In this document: piece by piece, positions 20,710 to 32,579 of the stretch
How positions within the stretch are numbered: the first letter of the stretch is position 1
Layout of the letters: each line of letters opens with the position of its first letter
From: Parastagonospora avenae f. sp. tritici 18332-5
Taxonomy: Eukaryota; Ascomycota; Dothideomycetes; Pleosporales; Phaeosphaeriaceae
NCBI GenBank assembly: GCA_022559985.1
Contig: JAFJTR010000040.1
Coordinates: 1-64,000 of the forward strand
Reading direction: 5' to 3'
DNA length: 64,000 bases
Made by a program: the position numbers and the translations under genes
Notes under the pieces: model-generated
Seen by the model: the letters and a program-made list of their open reading frames with translations, nothing else
Databases searched by the model: none
What the model was told of the DNA's origin: nothing

Positions 20710-22288
20710 TCAAGCTTTCTCAGCGGTCGGTGCTTCCACAACCTCAGCATCGTCTCGTTTCCAGCCCTGTTTGAAGATCGGGCTGTCCTTCAGCGTGTCC
20801 GTCTTCCGTGCTTTGAGCGCCTGCTCCAACGAAAGCGCGACTTCCTTCGCTCCTCTGGGCTTCATTTCCGCTTCATACTCCGTTATCGCATCTTTGAAGG
20901 TCTTTTGCCCATTCATTGCAGCTACAATTGAGTCGACAATGTCGGATGCGTCCTTTATTGCGTTGTTCAGGCCTTGGCCGCGTTCTGCGCAAGGCATCGT
21001 CAGTTCAGTCACTTCTGGTTTAATGGCATGACTGTGGACAGACTTACGTGGTAGCATCGAATGCGCAGCATCACCAGCTAAAGTCACCTTTCCGCCATGA
21101 TTATCCCATGCCATAGTCGGTGCCCACTGCTGGCCAGGATATACGGGCACAACAGTTCCCTCGTCGAGTTTTAGACCGCCAGTGCGGAAGGGCTCGCAGA
21201 ATGAAGATACCCACGACCGGTAGAACTCCATCCGCGTCTTTGGGTCTTGGAGATCTTTGGCGTACGGCGGTCCCCACCAGCCAATGTAATTCTGGAACTT
21301 CCACGTCGTTGGATCATCGGGGTCTGGAATGTCAAGAGCTGTATTATGGGTCAGTGATGGGCCGTCGTGAGTGCAAAGGTAAATGCTCACCTGCTAATAT
21401 ACCGTTCCCTGGCTTGTGGGGATGCGCGGCGATCTTAAAGATAGGATGCATCGTCTGCAGAAGACGAGCCTCCTCTGTGGTATATCCTCCTTGAGGGAAG
21501 TTGATCATTGTGAGATCTACAAACTGCAACGCTGCGGCTTCGGGACCGACAAGAAACTCGCGTACTTTAGAATGCGAACCATCGCATCCAATGGCAATGT
21601 TTCCCGTCTCACTGCTGCCATCTCGGAAGGTGGCTGTAACCTTATCACCATCCACACTGACGCTTTCCAAAATTTTGCCGAACTTGTTGAAAGTCAGCTA
21701 ACAGCTCTCGCACTGATCAAGAACTCAACATACTTGTATATTCAAATCATTGCCCTCCGAGAGGAAGCGGCGCAACTTCATCCGCGAAACACGGTTGACG
21801 CTCATTCCTTCGATCGGAATCTCTGCCATCACGTCACCGGTAAGCGCGTTGACAAAGGGTACTGGCGCGAGTCTCTCTTCGTCTGTAAGATGGGGATTGC
21901 ACCGAATTTCGCGGACGCGCGCCTTGAGATGCGCTGGCAAGACCTTATCCAGGTACTCTGATCCCCAATGCAGCAACATACCTACGACATGTGATCAGTA
22001 CATTCGCTACAGGTGATCGCAGATATTTGGGAACTGTTCACCCCAGTCGCGAGGGCGATTGTAGAAGTCATGCTCGCTGTCGCGCTCGAATACAGTGTAG
22101 TTGATGCCCGCCTTAGCACGAGTTAATGATCATGTATCCACCTGGTAGATCGTTCGTACCTTTTTCAAGCCGGTCGCTATTGTTAGACCGCAGTTTCCTT
22201 TCACATGCATTAGCATTCTGGCTCAGAATCGATTTGATCATAACTCACCTCCCCCAAGAATGAGAACCCTGAATTCCCTTGATGACAT
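20710..22288 (-). CDS. FAD-dependent monooxygenase (first of two)
   Basis: Seven exons (22288-22249, 22197-22160, 22111-22042, 21981-21734, 21682-21391, 21338-21048, 20984-20710) give 417 residues; reading phase closes at every junction. It is a salicylate-hydroxylase-type flavoprotein: FAD dinucleotide motif GGGNCG (12-17), RDWGMLLHWG, the NAD(P)H/FAD motif GCDGSHSKVR, and the ribityl-binding GDAAHSMLP followed by RGQGLN. Such enzymes hydroxylate phenols or naphthols, sometimes with decarboxylation. It has no membrane or signal segment. Its first and last introns fall at the same codon position and phase as in the flavin monooxygenase at 30.5-31.9 kb, indicating common descent. Confidence 0.85.
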
Positions 22289-22479
22289 GATCGCATGGAA
22301 ACAAACACTAAACCAAACCTCAAGAGCAGCGATAAAGCATATACATAATAAATATCTTATGCTTCTGTGGCTGCCACATTATAGCCAATCAGATGTTGAG
22401 ACCCACGTTATTGTGGCGCTATGATTGTAGAGAGGAAGTCGGGCGTCGCGATTGCCGCATGTGGGCTGCGAATCTGCTT

Positions 22480-22488
22480 CGGACTCCG
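22480..22488. promoter_or_regulatory. CGG-N3-CCG palindrome (FMO-1)
   Basis: CGGACTCCG, 192 bp upstream of the first flavin monooxygenase. The rest of the 495-bp gap to the PKS stop codon shows no gene. Confidence 0.65.
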
Positions 22489-22783
22489 TTCCCCGCCAAA
22501 CATCAAAGCACAGCACCAATTCGTGCGTGCAGTGCCTGGATTGTTGCTGCTGCTAGGGACTGACTGTCATATTCTTTGAGCCACTAGAAATATCTAAAGG
22601 GTCATCGTCTCTTCTAAAGACATTGATGGGCCTAAATACACAGTATTAATGATAATTAGCGGAGAACAATTCGGATCAGCAAGCAATGCCACAGATACTG
22701 GAAGCATATCGGAAAGGAGGAACACATCTATTATACTACAAGGAAAAGAACGACTATACTGAAGCCAAAGCTATGTAGACAAT

Positions 22784-25700
22784 TTAGGAAGATTCCAAGG
22801 CACGCGCGATGCGCACAGAGAGCTCCTGCATCGGAGGTCCAGCCTGCATAATCGTGTAGTGATTCACATCGTCAAGAACACTGATGTGCAAATTCTCCTT
22901 GCCTACCAAAGAATTCCATCCCGCTCCACTGAAGTCCGTTCGATTGTTCAGAAGCCACAACATCTCGCGCGGGTCATCAGGGCGTAGCTCTGGGCGAGGA
23001 TCGCTTTCGTGTTTGCACATGCCGTCGCGTGCATATATGATGTGTGTCTGTGGAATCGATGCCCCCTGAAACTTCTTCACATCATAAGCATCGAGCAACG
23101 CAAGGAAGGCGTCGAAGTGCGGACGAAGCCATGTAGGTGCCTTGCCACTCATGCCAAACATGCCGAGAGTATCTAAGAAGTCGTACATGCGCTGGTTCGG
23201 GTTTTCGAGGCCGACTGGATCAGGCGTATCAAGCAATAGTAGGGTATCTACCTTCTCGCCCATGTGTGCAAGTTGTTGCGCTGCTTCGTACGCCAAGATG
23301 CCTCCAGCCGACACACCGCCGAAATGGTACGGGCCGCTCGGCTGGCGACGCTGAATCTCGATGAGAAACTTTGCAACATACTCTTCGAGCGAGCATTTGA
23401 TGTCTTGAGGATTTTTCAACCAAGGACAGTTCAGACCGTACACAGCCACATCTGGGGAGATGTCTGCGAGCGCATGGTAAGAGGATGCGGATCCAGCTCC
23501 ATCCGGGAAGAAGAACAAGTTTCTCTTGGCTCGTTTGGAAGACCCTTGGAGAAGCAGTGAACTTGCGTAGGGTGCTGCGCGCGCAGCCGAAATATCTGGA
23601 AAACTGGGTACGGGCATCGCGTCGATTTTGGAGTCAGGAGACGGCACTTCCATACGTTTGACTTTTGGGCTTTGTTTCTCGGTCTTGACTAGTCCAGCTT
23701 CCCTAAGGACTGCCTCGACTTCTCCCAATGTGTCGTTCTCTACAAAAAGACTCGTGGGCAGTGTCGCGTCGATTTGCTCAGAAAGTCTACTCATGATCGT
23801 GAGTCCTAGCAAGGAATCTAGTCCAAATTCCGCAAGGGAAGCCGTTGTTGAGATCTCTTCTGGAGCAGTCCCTGTCTCTTCAGATATGATCTTCCGAATA
23901 AGCAGCATAATGTTGGTGTCGGAATCGTCGCTGTCTCCATCGACCGAGGTGGCATCAGTGAGGTAGGTCTCCTCGTCTTTCAAACCAGCTAGAACTGGTG
24001 TGGAAGCGCCGCTAGAAATTGAGGAAGACACGGCAGACTCGTCTCCGCTAGCGAAAACGATAAACGATCTGACCGTGGAATGCTCCACAAAGGCAGAGGC
24101 CGGCAATTTGATGTCGAGCTCGTCTCGTAGCCGGCTGACTATAGTCAGGGACAGCAAAGAGTCAACGCCAAGGTCGGTGAACTCTGCATCTAGATCCAGT
24201 TCGTCTTCGCTCATCTGTGCCTCCTCTTGTAATATCTTCATGATCTTTGCGATTTTGCCGGTTTGTGACTTCGACGGAATGGGGGTTGCGGTAGGTCGTT
24301 GTTCGGGGGCACGATGCTGTTTGACTGGTTTCGACAGTGTGTTCTTCCCGCTTTGCTTGGCCTGAAGAGGTGTTGCGACGGCTTTCGACCCTTTTGCTGT
24401 GCGTTTGCCAGGTAGAAGATGATCCAAAATTGAGCGATTGACTCCTTGAAACTATTCTGTGTTAGCATTTGAAGCTCACAAGCAGTCAAGAGTGGAATAC
24501 CTTGACACCCTCAAACAGCGCAATGACCTCGTCACCATCGAACACGTAGGTGTCACCGACGTACATGGTGCCACTCTCTAGCTGCATACGATTGTAGGTC
24601 GTGTACGTCTTCCCGCACTCCACTGCCTTCCCACATCGCATGGCGTCCCAGCCATGATTGATAAAGACTTGGTCTTTCGAGTAGATGTTGTCGTTTCCAT
24701 TCATGATGAAGCCAGCAATATGACCAAGACTGTCAATCCAGCAGGGATTCCAATCGAACCCTCCATCATCAACCTGGAACTTTACGAGCGCAGTAGCTTC
24801 GAGACGCTCGCTATCCAATATGACCTGCTCCATGCCTTGGTATGCACTAGAATAATCAACAAGACTAGCAAACAATTTGTAGGCGAGGCCACGCTTCAGT
24901 TTGTGGGCGCTTCCAGCGTCTACAGCCTGGCGGAGAGACTCTATGCGGCTTGAAACAAGGTAGGCGTTGCGTTTCCATTCTACCACCCAGCTTTGTTTGT
25001 CCGTCACTTTGACTAGACATGATGCGTGATCTGCCAATTTGCGTGCATTAGCGTCGACGCTGAAGAATTTCAAAGATATCTCCTTCTTGCGCCAATCGGC
25101 TTCGGCGAGGACTCTGAGCAGCTGAGTAGTTGCGTCGGGCTGCACAATCAGCGGATTTTTGACATTCATCGTTGTACAATCCAGACCTGTCTGCTCCTGG
25201 AACATGACATTTGACCTAAGCATGTGTTTGCCGATAGTGAGAGCCATGTCAGCATACAAGGAAGATGGACATAGCATGGCAGTGTTCACTTTGTGCCCGG
25301 ATACGATTGGAAGTAGACGAGGGTCGTGTAGATCGGATTCGGTGAGTAAGGACGCCTTCTCCGCGGACGTAGTCTCCTCGACTACGCGATGGACCGAAGA
25401 AGAGATCGACGGTACATTGACAGGAGGTCCAGAAATTGCATCTGTCAGTGGGACGAGACCAGCTGGATCATCACCCTTGGTGAGACAGAAGTTATGTCGG
25501 TATTGTATCCAGTACCGTCGAAGAGACCACTTGTAGCTGGGCAGAGCTAGAACCTTGTGCGCAGCGTCAAATCCGCGGTGGAATACATCCCAACGCAGGT
25601 CAATGCCTGCGCGATACATTGCGTCGAGCGCAGCTACAAGCGTTTTCCATGTCTGCCCATCTTTTCTTAGCGTGGTCGTGGCGACTACATGTGTGCCAAT

Positions 25701-28700
25701 TGTCTGTCTGAGCATGCCCGAGCAAGCAGGATGAGTGCCTAGCTCCAGCCAGATAGTGCTGCCATCAACAAGCTTGGACTCTTGAGCCGCATCGATGGCT
25801 CCACGGAAGTCGACGCATCGCCTGGTCGCCTGCGCAAGGTAAGAAGCATTCAGAATGCCAGGGCTAGTAACCGTCCTGGGAAGAAGTGGAGACATGTACG
25901 GAACGATAGGCTCATCAAAACTGATGCAGTTCGCCAGATTCTCAAACTCGCTCAAAATCGGCTCAACCTGAGTAGAATGAAAAGCGTATGGAAGCTCGAG
26001 CAGCACTGCTTCCAGGCCCTTGTCTTTCAGAGATGTTGCCAAACTTGCAATGGCTTCCGTAGGCCCACTGACTGTCGTGCTGACTGGAGAATTGATGCAT
26101 GCAACCGCGCAACCAGAGGCGTCCACATCAGACGCAATGATGTCTGTAGGCGCCTTGACGGCAAGCATTGCATGGGTTCCCTTGGAACAATGCTTGATCA
26201 GCAGTTGCGCCCGACTGCCTACCAGAAAGATGGTGTCACTTGCGCTCAGGACTCGTGCCGTATACAAGGCGGCATACTCGCCTAAGCTATGGCCTATAAC
26301 GCATGATGGTTCTCCAGCCAATGCCTTCCACATATGTGCGAGTGCCATTTGTACGCACGTGATAGCCAGGTGCGAGGCGACGGGGTCACTTGTCTTTGCG
26401 TCGACATGTTCTTCCTCACCAGAAATCAGGGGCAAAAAGGATGGGAAACCATGGCGTCGTGCAATACGATCAAAACGCAAAAGGTCATCGCGGAAGGAAG
26501 CGACGTGCTCGAAGAGGTCCTTTGCGATGCCGGGATACAGTGTACCCTGGCCTGTGAAAGCATAAGCGACCTTGGGCGGGACGGCCTTGACGGCCTTCAC
26601 CGGTGCTGAAGGGTTGAGACAACGCTGCAGCGCAGCCTTGATGGCAGCGACATCGGCGCCAGACACAAGAACTCGAAACTTGTAATGAGCGCGACGAGTT
26701 GTGGTTGTGTAAGAAAGCGACGGCAGATATGTATCTGGGTGTGCATCGAGATAGTCGATAAGTGCGCGAATGTTGTCCGTCAGTGACTGTGGTGTTCGGG
26801 CAGTGACAGCGACAGGCAATACGGAACGGGGGTCGGGCTGTGCGCACGTGACATCCAGGTGTTCCGGCGCGTCTTCCAACAGCAGCGCCGTGTTGCCACC
26901 AGCTGCACTGAAGTTATTGAGAAACGCCATGCGCTTCCCATTCGCACAGTCTGACCGTCGCCACGGAGTCGCCTTGAAAGGGATATGAACTTTGCGCTCC
27001 GCCATATCAACCGGATAGTTGTGGTTCAGTTTGCCATCCAGGCGGTGCGGAGGGATCTCGCTGTGTTTCATCATCATCAACACTTTGATCAAAGCCGTGA
27101 CGCCCGAGGCCGACTCTGCATGGCCGACATTGGCCTTGATGGCGCCAAGGTGTAGCGGCCGCGATGGACTCATTTTACTTCGCTTGTGGTCCCACGCAAA
27201 GGCTGACAGCACAGAACGCATCTCAGCCGCGTCTCCCGCCTGGGTGCCGGTCCCGTGCATCTCGACATAGCTGACATCGAGCGGATCCGTGTTGGTATGG
27301 CGTAAGATGCGCTTGAACAGCGACAGCTGATCTCCCTCATGCGGCCGTGTGATGGACACTGTCTGTCCACAATGGTTCGTACTACTTCCGGCAATGACTC
27401 CAAAGATGGGGTCGCGGTCGGCGATGGCATCCTCAAGTCGCTTCAGCACCACAACGCCCACAGCGTCTGCGCGACAGTAGCCGGATGCTGAATCGTCGAA
27501 CGGGTTGCAGTTGCCCGTAGCGGAGAGGAAGTGCCCACGGTCGAGCTGCGAAACAGGCAGAGAAGTTAGCTTTACTAGCCCATTTTGCGCACGGATTGAC
27601 AATACTTACGCCAACGAAGTTGTCTGGATTTGTAATCACATTCGTGCCTCCTGCGATGGCTGAGTCGCAGTCGCCTTGCCAAAGGTAGTTACATGCCGTC
27701 GAAATGGCTGCAAAACTGGACGAACATGCGGTGTCTACCGATATACTCGGTCCAGAAAAGCGGAAAAAATAATTGATGCGTCCAGGAACGAAAGCGCGAT
27801 TACCTCCTGGGATGAAATAGGTATCGATGTTCTGCCCACTGTTCACCTCCCTCCAGTCGTCACTCGTGGTGCCAAAGAAAACACCAACCCGATCGCGCTG
27901 CGTAGAAGCTGTCCGGTCTGGTACGAATCCAGCCATCTCTATAGCTTCGTAAGCCGCCATGAGAGCCAGACGTTGTGCGGGGTCCGTGTTTTCGGCCTCG
28001 CGAGGGGAAATGTTGAAGAAAGCGGTGTCGAATACGCCCGGTTCGTTGATGAAGCATCCATATTTGACGCGGCTGTGGTTCTTCTTCTTTCCAGTCGGAT
28101 CGAAATGGGCTTCCCAGTCGAACCTGTCTTCGGGGATAGTTCGGTGACAGTCACGAGCAGCCTTGAGTACTTGCCACAGTTCCTCGTTCGAGGCCGCCTC
28201 TGGAAACCGACCCGAGAAACCGACAATGGCGATTTTTGAGTCCTGGAACTTTCCGGGTGCCGGGCTTGTATGATTGCGCTCCACCTTGCTGTTCAATGAG
28301 TCGGATATTTCGACCGTGAGCTGCAACTCATTTCGAAGCGCGGAAGCAAGCAAACTGGCTGCGTTCGACGTGACTGGGAACACCAGGCACGACTTCAGAG
28401 AGGGGTGTTGCGCAAAGCTAGACTTGAGCGCTGTACAAAGTCTGTCCCAACGCACCTGTTCGCAGAGAGTGGTTGTTACAGCATGCCGCAGAAGCCCTAT
28501 TAAGTCACTGGCTATCACCTCTGCACCAGTTGCTATGGACAGGAATGGAGTACGCTGACGATAAGTACTCAATTGATCATTCCGTAGGCAACTAAGGGCT
28601 TCATCGATGTCATCTGGCCCGTAGAGATGGTTGGCGTGGTATGGCGATAGTATGGGAATAGTATGTGCCTTGATACCGCAACACTTTACGAATCGGGCAA

Positions 28701-29509
28701 GTGTGCGAGGCGGCCCGCTTATTGTCACGCCTTTGGACGGAGACACAGCGCTGATGTAGGGCCGTTGGCTATTTGTGAGGTTCTGTCGAATCTTGTCAGC
28801 TCTAGTGAACAGCCCAATTCGCTACGTATACCCACGTCTTTTGAGATGAATGCTTCAATACTCTCCAGGGCTTCACTTTCCGTCATACTGGCAATGAAAG
28901 ACCATGACTGCGGAGCTTCTGTTGCAGCTGGCTCAATGTCCCGCTGCATTTTCAGAGAATGTAGCCCCGTTCTGAAAGCCGCAAGTGCTGCTTCAACACC
29001 AGCAGGCACCAATTCTGCCATTGTTCTTGATGAGGAAACTGCCGCAGCAGCAAACGAGCCAGTGCATACCCCAATAATATATGGGTTGAATTCAGGGGTA
29101 TAAGAGTTGGAGCTATGGAGAGATAAGCATATATTTGATCAACGGGTACAACACTCAAAGGAGGTCAGGATACTTACAGTATGAATCGACCTAACTGGTA
29201 TACACAGAGAAGTCCAAATCTCAGAGCTCGCGCCCCAAGAGAACCTTCAAAGTTCGATACAAGATCGACCAGGTCGGTGAATCGTGGTAGCCATTCCTGT
29301 TGCTCTGCAGGAAGCAGGGCAAATTCTTGCCGATATGCAAGGTTGACCTGATCGAAGAAGGATTGTAGCAACGCATTGTCCTTGCAATGGAGGAGTTGTC
29401 TGAGATCATCCTCGAAGGGACCAGTAAGGTCACCAAAGAGATATATTTGGCCTCGCTCCATAGCATGGATAGGAGGCATGAATGGTGCTGATGATACCAC
29501 GGGCTCCAT
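22784..29509 (-). CDS. Non-reducing polyketide synthase SAT-KS-MAT-PT-ACP-ACP-TE
   Basis: Five exons (29509-29178, 29112-28836, 28791-27610, 27545-24501, 24451-22784) with introns of 65, 44, 64 and 49 nt encode 2167 residues. Domains in order: starter-unit acyltransferase with GVCTG (Cys127) and an SPYHANHLY His near 255; ketosynthase with DTACSSS (Cys559), His694 (MHGTGT) and His739; malonyl transferase GHSLG (Ser1017); product template with His1348 (VSGHKV) and Asp1535 (WIDSLGH); two acyl carriers with Ser1710 (GVDSL) and Ser1825 (GLDSL); thioesterase/Claisen-cyclase GVSAGG (Ser1993) and a late His (DVNHYT). All catalytic residues are in place, and there is no reductive domain, so it should make an aromatic polyketide from malonyl-CoA. 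Ring pattern and chain length cannot be read by eye. It diverges from the EthD gene. Confidence 0.95.
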
Positions 29510-29638
29510 TCTTGTTGAAAAGGAGTGGAAATGTTGAAGGGAAGGTATCGCGTTAAAGGAGTTGTGTAATTCAGCCAGGCGTCTCGAAGCTGTTGTATCA
29601 CTTCAAGCTTTCACTCCAGGCTTGGCTATCACAACGAG

Positions 29639-29648
29639 TCGGTACCGA
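29639..29648. promoter_or_regulatory. TCGGTACCGA palindrome (shorter spacer)
   Basis: A perfect 10-bp palindrome with the same CGG half-sites but a 2-bp spacer, 130 bp upstream of the PKS start, in the promoter shared with the EthD gene. It may be a second, weaker or different site. Confidence 0.35.
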
Positions 29649-29785
29649 GACATCCCTGTCAATGGAATGGTATGCCCGTTGTCGCTTCTTTGCCTGGGTT
29701 GCCAGTGCCAATCGAGCATCGTGTCCGTGCGGCACTTCTGGACGCCGAATGCCGCCCACTTCGTATCGCTTCTATGCTTCCTGGC

Positions 29786-29794
29786 CGGGTTCCG
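29786..29794. promoter_or_regulatory. CGG-N3-CCG palindrome (PKS / EthD)
   Basis: CGGGTTCCG near the centre of the 540-bp divergent promoter, 277 bp from the PKS start and 256 bp from the EthD start. TATA-like boxes (TTATAAAGG, TATATAAGG) lie 50-110 bp before the EthD start. Confidence 0.7.
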
Positions 29795-30049
29795 GCCTGC
29801 ACGCAGCATGCAGTACCAGCATCGGTCCATCAGCACTTGTCCGACAAGGCAATCCATCTTGCCTCTTCTGATGATTTGCAGTGAGAAGACATGCCTTGGG
29901 TTCGCCCATCTCCATTACAAGGTTCTGGCTTCGATTTGGCGCAAACCTTATAAAGGAATCGAGAAAGTATTCGTTGGATCTTATATAAGGCTCCGTCTAT
30001 CTACAAATCTTGTATCATCACAGCCATCGGCATTAAAAATTTCGACAAC

Positions 30050-30512
30050 ATGGGAAAATCACAGGGAATGTTCTCGGTTACGATCTCCGCCAAACGGAAG
30101 CCGGGCATGGACGAAGATGCTTATCACAAGTACATCAGCGAAACGCACGCCGGACACCTGAAACATCTCCTCGTGGAAAAGAAAATCGTCGATTACACAA
30201 TGGTGAGTCTCCCACGGACCCCGTGACGTCCATCTAGCCTGACTTTGGTTTGAGCAACACAACACTTCAGAGTTGATGAACGACATCGAGAATCTGTTTC
30301 CCAACCTTCCTTCTATTAATCGCTCTCCTTACGACGCCTTTGTAACGATTGTCTTCCGCAACATTGAAGACTACGTTAGTGTAAAGAACGATCCGCACTA
30401 CATGAGTGTCGTAAACCCAGATCATGGCAACTTTGCGGACGGACCAAGCACGATGATGTCTTTTGGTTGGTTCGAGAAGCATGTGGCAGATGGCAAGCTT
30501 GTGGAAGGCTGA
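30050..30512 (+). CDS. EthD-domain protein (candidate decarboxylase/dehydratase)
   Basis: Two exons (30050-30202, 30273-30512; 70-nt intron) give 130 residues of a dimeric alpha-beta-barrel EthD protein: an N-terminal strand followed by KPGMDEDAYHKYISETHAG, and near the C-terminus the DPHYMSVVNPDHGNFAD segment with conserved His/Asp. In fungal anthraquinone pathways EthD proteins such as TpcK and its relatives act early as decarboxylases, and a related protein in the cercosporin cluster has been called a dehydratase (family knowledge). It shares its promoter with the PKS, so it is likely expressed with it and acts on the first released product (inference). Its 3' end lies 14 bp from that of the convergent flavin monooxygenase. 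Confidence 0.8.
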
Positions 30513-30526
30513 TATATAGTCGAGCA

Positions 30527-31932
30527 CTACGTAGTGGTTACAACATTACTTCGCATCCCGCGTGCCGCTTCAGCTTTCTTCTGGTTCTCTTCGTGATCTT
30601 TGTTTGTCTCCCATGTATCATGACCCTTCATTGGCTTGAACCCAGCGGTGAAAACCGGGCTCTGCTTTACCTTCTCCCAATCGTGGAGCATAATGCCATT
30701 CTCGATGGAACACTTCACCTCTTCCGCGCCACGCGGAATCATTTCTGCCTCATAAGCCGAAATTGTAGCATCCCAGGTCGACTCGCCCGAAGCGGCTATT
30801 TTGATGTTGCTCACAAGCTCAAAGATGTCAGCAATACAATGGTTGAGTCCTTGACCGCGGTCTACACCTCGTATTAGCCAACTGCAAGATTTCATATGTG
30901 CAAGTGATACGAACACGGTGGCATTGGATGCGCTGCATCGCCTACGAGAGTGAGGCGTCCTTGGTGGTTGTCCCAGGGCTCAGTAACCCAGTAACTGATA
31001 TCAGCCTTGTGGACCTGAGTGCCTTCTGGAATCCACTTGAAGGAAGAACGTGCAGGCTCGGCCAGCCCATCTGCTTTCTCCTTAATGATCGCTAGGCGTT
31101 CGGCATAGCTCAGGTCGTGCCTGGCTTCTCCTCGCCACGCCATGGCCAAGTGGAAAACCCAGGTCTCTGGATGGTCTGGGCCGTCTGGCATGCTCGAGAT
31201 GGACTGGAAGGCATGGAAAGAGCGCTCGCTGAGAGCCAGAAAGCTGGTGGGGAACTCAGATCGCACGTAACGCGCTTTTTCAGCATCGCCATAGCACACA
31301 GTCAGGTTCATGTGCCAGATCGGGAACGGCGTGGTTGCGGCCTTTTCCGTAGAGTTCAGTGCGACTTCGCGGCAACGAGATCGAGTGCCGTCTGCACCAA
31401 CAACTATGGTACCGGATACCTCTGTGCCGTCCTGGAACTTGACGGTCACACCTTGCCTGTCCGTTCCGAAATTGATGTCCTGTACATGTTTGCCGTACTG
31501 GACATCAATTCCTTCCCCACACAGTGCTCGCATCTTGCTTCGCGGCACTCTCAGGCCTCTCTTGTAAGGAACTCCAGCAATTATGTTGCCAGTCTCTGCG
31601 TGTATGATGGGATAATTACCACCCGCGTTGATGGGCACGGCCGGGTTGCATGAAGCCTTTTCCATGTTTGCATACGCTTCTGGTGGCAAGAGAGTCTCGA
31701 GCCTCTCAAGGGCCCAGTGAATGGCCATAGTCCACTCATTGCTGCGTACATTGAGAGATTCGTCTTTCTCGAAAATGGAGTGACGAATGCCCTCTTTCTT
31801 GAGCGCCTGCGCTAGGACAAGACCGGTGATGCCTGTTGCTGTGAGCTTAGGTGGAGAGTCACTGGAGCCCGGATACACACCTGCACCAATGATGATGACA
31901 TGAGTCTCGCTAGACACGTTTTGGGCAGTCAT
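30527..31932 (-). CDS. FAD-dependent monooxygenase (second of two)
   Basis: Three exons (31932-31881, 31832-30915, 30861-30527) give 434 residues. The frame is open up to 32241, but the start at 31932 is chosen because it puts the FAD motif GAGITG at 16-21 and because the cluster promoter motif lies upstream of it. The 48-nt first intron is a multiple of three and easily missed; retaining it would break the GxGxxG motif. Other motifs are GADGTRSRCR and GDAAHPMPP followed by RGQGLN. The second intron uses a weaker GTTCGT donor. It is the same enzyme class as the flavin monooxygenase at 20.7-22.3 kb, presumably a second aromatic hydroxylase with different regiochemistry (inference). Confidence 0.85.
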
Positions 31933-32133
31933 ATCGGTGGTAATGGTTTTGCACTCGTAATTGGATAAGCTGTACTTGATTGTTTTTGATTCACAATCTC
32001 GCAAACCGTATAGTCGTTGTTTTACACATTCATCTTCACGATAGAATCGGTACTTTAGTAGTTTGCTCACGTCTTGCGTGTTTATTGAGTTGTACCTGGC
32101 ATCGTGCTGACAACGCGAAGGGTGTTCGGGTCT

Positions 32134-32142
32134 CGGCACCCG
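32134..32142. promoter_or_regulatory. CGG-N3-CCG palindrome (FMO-2)
   Basis: CGGCACCCG, 202 bp upstream of the second flavin monooxygenase. The remaining 31933-32579 gap holds no visible gene. Confidence 0.65.
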
Positions 32143-32579
32143 GGCACAAACTTTAGCTGAACTGCTTACATCGCTCGGAAAACACGCTCTCGTCCTTTCA
32201 GAATGCCTGCTCTTTAGGCTTTTGCTCACATTAACATGCAAAACGAACTTCTACTGGCTCAATCTGATCAATCAGGACATTCGAGTAACTTCAAGGTTCC
32301 AACGCTCATGTAATCAAAGTGTTGAGCTCTACTTGTAACGTGCCTTTGATAGCTAATTCCTAAATCGATACCCTTAAGCACTATCGGAGAGAATTTAACA
32401 TGTTACATATGAGCCCAGTTTATATAATGGATTTCAAGTATCTACCAGCCTGAAGCATTACACAATATTGTTAGGTTTCGATGGCGACGGCAAGACCCTA
32501 TGTATAGCTTCAGGCACCTTGGTCACTTTCCGTCGTACGTCCCAACCTGCAGTACTGTAGTGAGAGTATACTCTCCGCA

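Noticed and set aside
29562..30161. A 199-codon plus-strand frame spanning the PKS/EthD promoter
   Set aside because: It overlaps the EthD start in another frame, has no domain and biased composition, and covers TATA-like boxes and the regulatory palindrome.
31933..32241. N-terminal extension of the second flavin monooxygenase
   Set aside because: It would put about 100 non-homologous residues before the FAD motif and include the promoter palindrome at 32134 in coding sequence.
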